Shown here: piece after piece, positions 20,256 through 22,122 of the stretch
How the letters are laid out: the number at the start of each line of letters is the position of its first letter
How positions within the stretch are numbered: the stretch's first letter is position 1
Assembly (NCBI GenBank): GCA_017882065.1
Contig: JADGQD010000009.1
Span: 1 to 22,122 of the forward strand
Direction of reading: 5' to 3'
Source: Anaerolineales bacterium
GTDB taxonomy: Bacteria > Chloroflexota > Anaerolineae > Anaerolineales > Villigracilaceae
DNA length: 22,122 bases
Position numbers and translations under genes: made by a program
Notes under the pieces: generated by a model
What the model was told of the DNA's origin: nothing
Databases searched by the model: none
What the model saw: the letters and a program-made list of their open reading frames with translations, nothing else

Positions 20256-21296
20256 ATGGCTAATAATAATTTCTCAGATAAGGTAATTACAATAAAAGAC
20301 ATTGCCACGGTTGTTGGAGTATCGACCAGTACTGTCTCTCGCGTTCTCAACGGTACCAAGATGGACCTCATCAGTGAGAAAACCAGAGAAAAGGTCCTCA
20401 GGGCAGCTGGAGAGCTTGGCTACTCCTCCAATCCCCTGGCGCGTGCCCTGAAAGGTAAACAGACCTACCTATTAGGATTGATCGTCCGCGAGATTTCTGA
20501 CCCGTTTTTTACTAGCATAATTTCTCATCTCAGTACACAAGCAGAAAGTCTCGGTTATCACATCGTGCTGGCTCATGCTCATAGCGATACCCAAGAAGCC
20601 ATTCAGATGAGTGTGGCCCTAGACACCCGCCACCTGGACGGCATGTTTGTTTTAGGCGATTTGCATGATGATGAAACTGCCCTTCGAAGAATTTTACAAA
20701 AGAATCGGGTAGTGGTTGCTATGTGCCATGGACCGAATCCAGAGTGGATACCTAAGGTGAATATCGATAACCAGCTCGGGGTCACAATGATGCTGGACTA
20801 CTTGTACTCCCTTGGACACCGCCGCTTGGCTTTCATCGACGGTGGTTGGCTTGGGGATATCCGGGAACGACTTGTAGTCTTTAAAGAATATGTCAAATTG
20901 CACAGTATTGATCAATCTGCCCAGATTATTACGGCCCCAAACAACGATGCCACAGGGGGCTACGAGGCATTAAAGGAGATTTTGGGACTTACTCCTCGGC
21001 CGACCGCTGTGTTCGCAGCAGATGATGTCATGGCATTTGGTGCATTAAAGGCGGCAGCAGATTCAGGTATTAGTGTTCCAAAGGATCTCTCAATCGTTGG
21101 CTTCGATGACGTGGAATTCACGCAATACACTTCTCCGTCGTTGACAACGATCCGACAGCCGATCGAAGAAATGAGTCGGCATGCACTATCTTTAATTATT
21201 GATCTAATCGAAAAGAAAAATATTACTCCGGAGCTGAATTCGACTCTCATTTCTCCAGAGCTGATCATTCGCCAGTCTTCTGGTCCTGTTCCATAA
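20256..21296 (+). CDS. LacI-family transcriptional regulator
   Basis: A 346-residue regulator with an N-terminal LacI HTH (TIKDIATVVGVSTSTVSRVL, residues 12-31) and hinge helix (NPLARALKGK). A periplasmic-binding-protein-like sensor follows from about residue 62 (LLGLIVREISDPFFTSII, HLDGMFVLG, VNIDNQLGVTMMLDYLYSLGHRRLAFI, AVFAADDVMAFGALKAA, VPKDLSIVGFDDVEFTQYTSPSLTTI). The length is full and no frameshift is seen. It opens an operon with the PIG-L deacetylase (10-base gap) and a cyclase-family gene, so the effector is probably a substrate of those enzymes. It has its own palindromic promoter. Confidence 0.95.
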   Translation: MANNNFSDKVITIKDIATVVGVSTSTVSRVLNGTKMDLISEKTREKVLRAAGELGYSSNPLARALKGKQTYLLGLIVREISDPFFTSIISHLSTQAESLGYHIVLAHAHSDTQEAIQMSVALDTRHLDGMFVLGDLHDDETALRRILQKNRVVVAMCHGPNPEWIPKVNIDNQLGVTMMLDYLYSLGHRRLAFIDGGWLGDIRERLVVFKEYVKLHSIDQSAQIITAPNNDATGGYEALKEILGLTPRPTAVFAADDVMAFGALKAAADSGISVPKDLSIVGFDDVEFTQYTSPSLTTIRQPIEEMSRHALSLIIDLIEKKNITPELNSTLISPELIIRQSSGPVP

Positions 21297-21306
21297 CCGA
21301 GGTAAC

Positions 21307-22029
21307 ATGATGGAAGGCACATCCCCACAACGTGTTCTGGCTATAGGCGCACACCCAGATGATTTGGAAATTCAATGTGGTGGGACCTTGGCTCGTTTTG
21401 TTAAGGACGGCACGGTAGTCAGTATGGCAATTGCTACTAATGGTTCTGCTGGTCATATGCTGATCGCACCAAAAAAGTTGGCTCGAATTAGACGCCAGGA
21501 GGCAGAAATGTCGGCAGCGAAGATCGGTGCCACTTTCTTCTGGCTTGGTTATGACGACGAACTTATCGCCAACGATATTGAAACCCGATTAGCATTTGTT
21601 GAACTAATTCGTCAAGCTAAACCAGACCTAATCATCACTCACGATCCTCAGGACTATCACCCAGATCATCGCGTGGTCAGCCAGTTGGTGTTTGATGCCT
21701 CTTTCCTTTCTGGTCTTCCAAATATAAAAACAAAAAGCCCGCCTCATTATGGTGTGCAACCGCTGATCTACTTTGACACATTTGGCGGCATAGGTTTCCA
21801 ACCAAGCGAATATGTGGATATTAGCGATACCTTTGAGACCAAACGCGAAATGCTCGCTTGTCATACCAGCCAAGTTAAATGGATGAAGGATCACGATCAA
21901 TTGGATGTTATGAATATGATCGAGCTACACGGGCGAGAGCGCGGATTGCAGTGTGGTGTGGAGTTTGCCGAAGCTTTCCGCTCCGAGACGGTTTGGCCGC
22001 GCCTCCGTTCCTATCGTCTTCTACCTTGA
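21307..22029 (+). CDS. PIG-L family deacetylase
   Basis: A 240-residue LmbE/PIG-L type zinc deacetylase. Metal-binding motifs are AHPDD (residues 15-19) and HPDH (118-121), with VLAIGAHPDDLEIQCGGTLA the family start. Known members remove acetyl groups from N-acetylglucosaminyl conjugates such as GlcNAc-inositol, chitobiose or antibiotic precursors. No signal peptide or membrane helix is seen, so it is cytoplasmic. Two adjacent ATGs (21307, 21310) follow GAGG. It is co-transcribed with the LacI-type regulator and a cyclase-family gene, consistent with catabolism of an N-acyl or ester sugar (inference). Confidence 0.93.
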   Translation: MMEGTSPQRVLAIGAHPDDLEIQCGGTLARFVKDGTVVSMAIATNGSAGHMLIAPKKLARIRRQEAEMSAAKIGATFFWLGYDDELIANDIETRLAFVELIRQAKPDLIITHDPQDYHPDHRVVSQLVFDASFLSGLPNIKTKSPPHYGVQPLIYFDTFGGIGFQPSEYVDISDTFETKREMLACHTSQVKWMKDHDQLDVMNMIELHGRERGLQCGVEFAEAFRSETVWPRLRSYRLLP

Positions 22030-22039
22030 GAAGGTCTAT

Positions 22040-22122
22040 ATGCAGATTTTTGACGTTATTGACCCGATTACCGAAGGAATGTGGTCTTATGATTCATCCA
22101 TTTCCCCGGTACGGATTGAAAC
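22040..22122 (+). CDS. Cyclase-family hydrolase, 5' part
   Basis: The ATG at 22040, 10 bases after the deacetylase stop and with AAGG upstream, begins a frame that runs off the window. The 27 visible residues include FDVIDPITEGMWSYD and end near PVRIE, matching the start of cyclase-family proteins (kynurenine formamidase-like, PF04199), where the block is D(L/V)xxPI..GM..Y. These are metal-dependent amide or ester hydrolases. The fragment is short, so the family call is moderate. Confidence 0.7.
   Translation, partial: MQIFDVIDPITEGMWSYDSSISPVRIE

Overview
The window looks like a chromosomal segment of a Chloroflexota bacterium, most likely Anaerolineae. This is inferred from gene content: Thr/Pro-rich linker membrane proteins, an archaeal-type isopentenyl phosphate kinase, a topoisomerase I that starts with a small zinc ribbon, and several dispersed palindromes between genes. 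No rRNA gene or marker placement was possible from this window alone.

Left part (1-8367, + strand): one long, tightly packed run of genes. It starts inside ffh (signal recognition particle GTPase) and continues with rpsP, a KH-domain RNA chaperone gene, rimM, dprA, a mannose-1-phosphate guanylyltransferase, topA, a 57-residue membrane protein with an LDPGSGS motif, and a large SAM methyltransferase that overlaps it. Two palindromic elements sit in the ffh-rpsP and rpsP-khpA gaps.

Middle (8649-14210): a two-pass membrane protein with its own promoter ends at a strong terminator facing greA. On the minus strand lie the isopentenyl phosphate kinase gene, dgt (HD-domain dNTPase) and greA. A Thr/Pro-rich membrane protein is divergent from the kinase gene across only 54 bp, and both starts look nearly leaderless. 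psuG (pseudouridine-5'-phosphate glycosidase) faces it, with a terminator and a 13-bp palindrome between them.

Accessory part (about 14.2-20.2 kb): more AT-rich and loosely packed. It holds an Mrr-like restriction endonuclease, a striking 527-residue protein (pseudo-receiver, roadblock/LC7-like and IS200/IS605 transposase-like domains, the last without its HUH motif), a long AT-rich gap, an XRE-type regulator, a PHP-domain phosphoesterase, tRNA-Leu(UAA), a decayed tRNA and a decayed RHS-repeat gene. The transposase-like fusion is the best candidate for something undescribed.

Right end (20200-22122): a LacI-type regulator whose promoter lies inside a palindrome, followed closely by a PIG-L type deacetylase and the start of a cyclase-family hydrolase. 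This looks like a substrate-induced catabolic operon that continues beyond the window.
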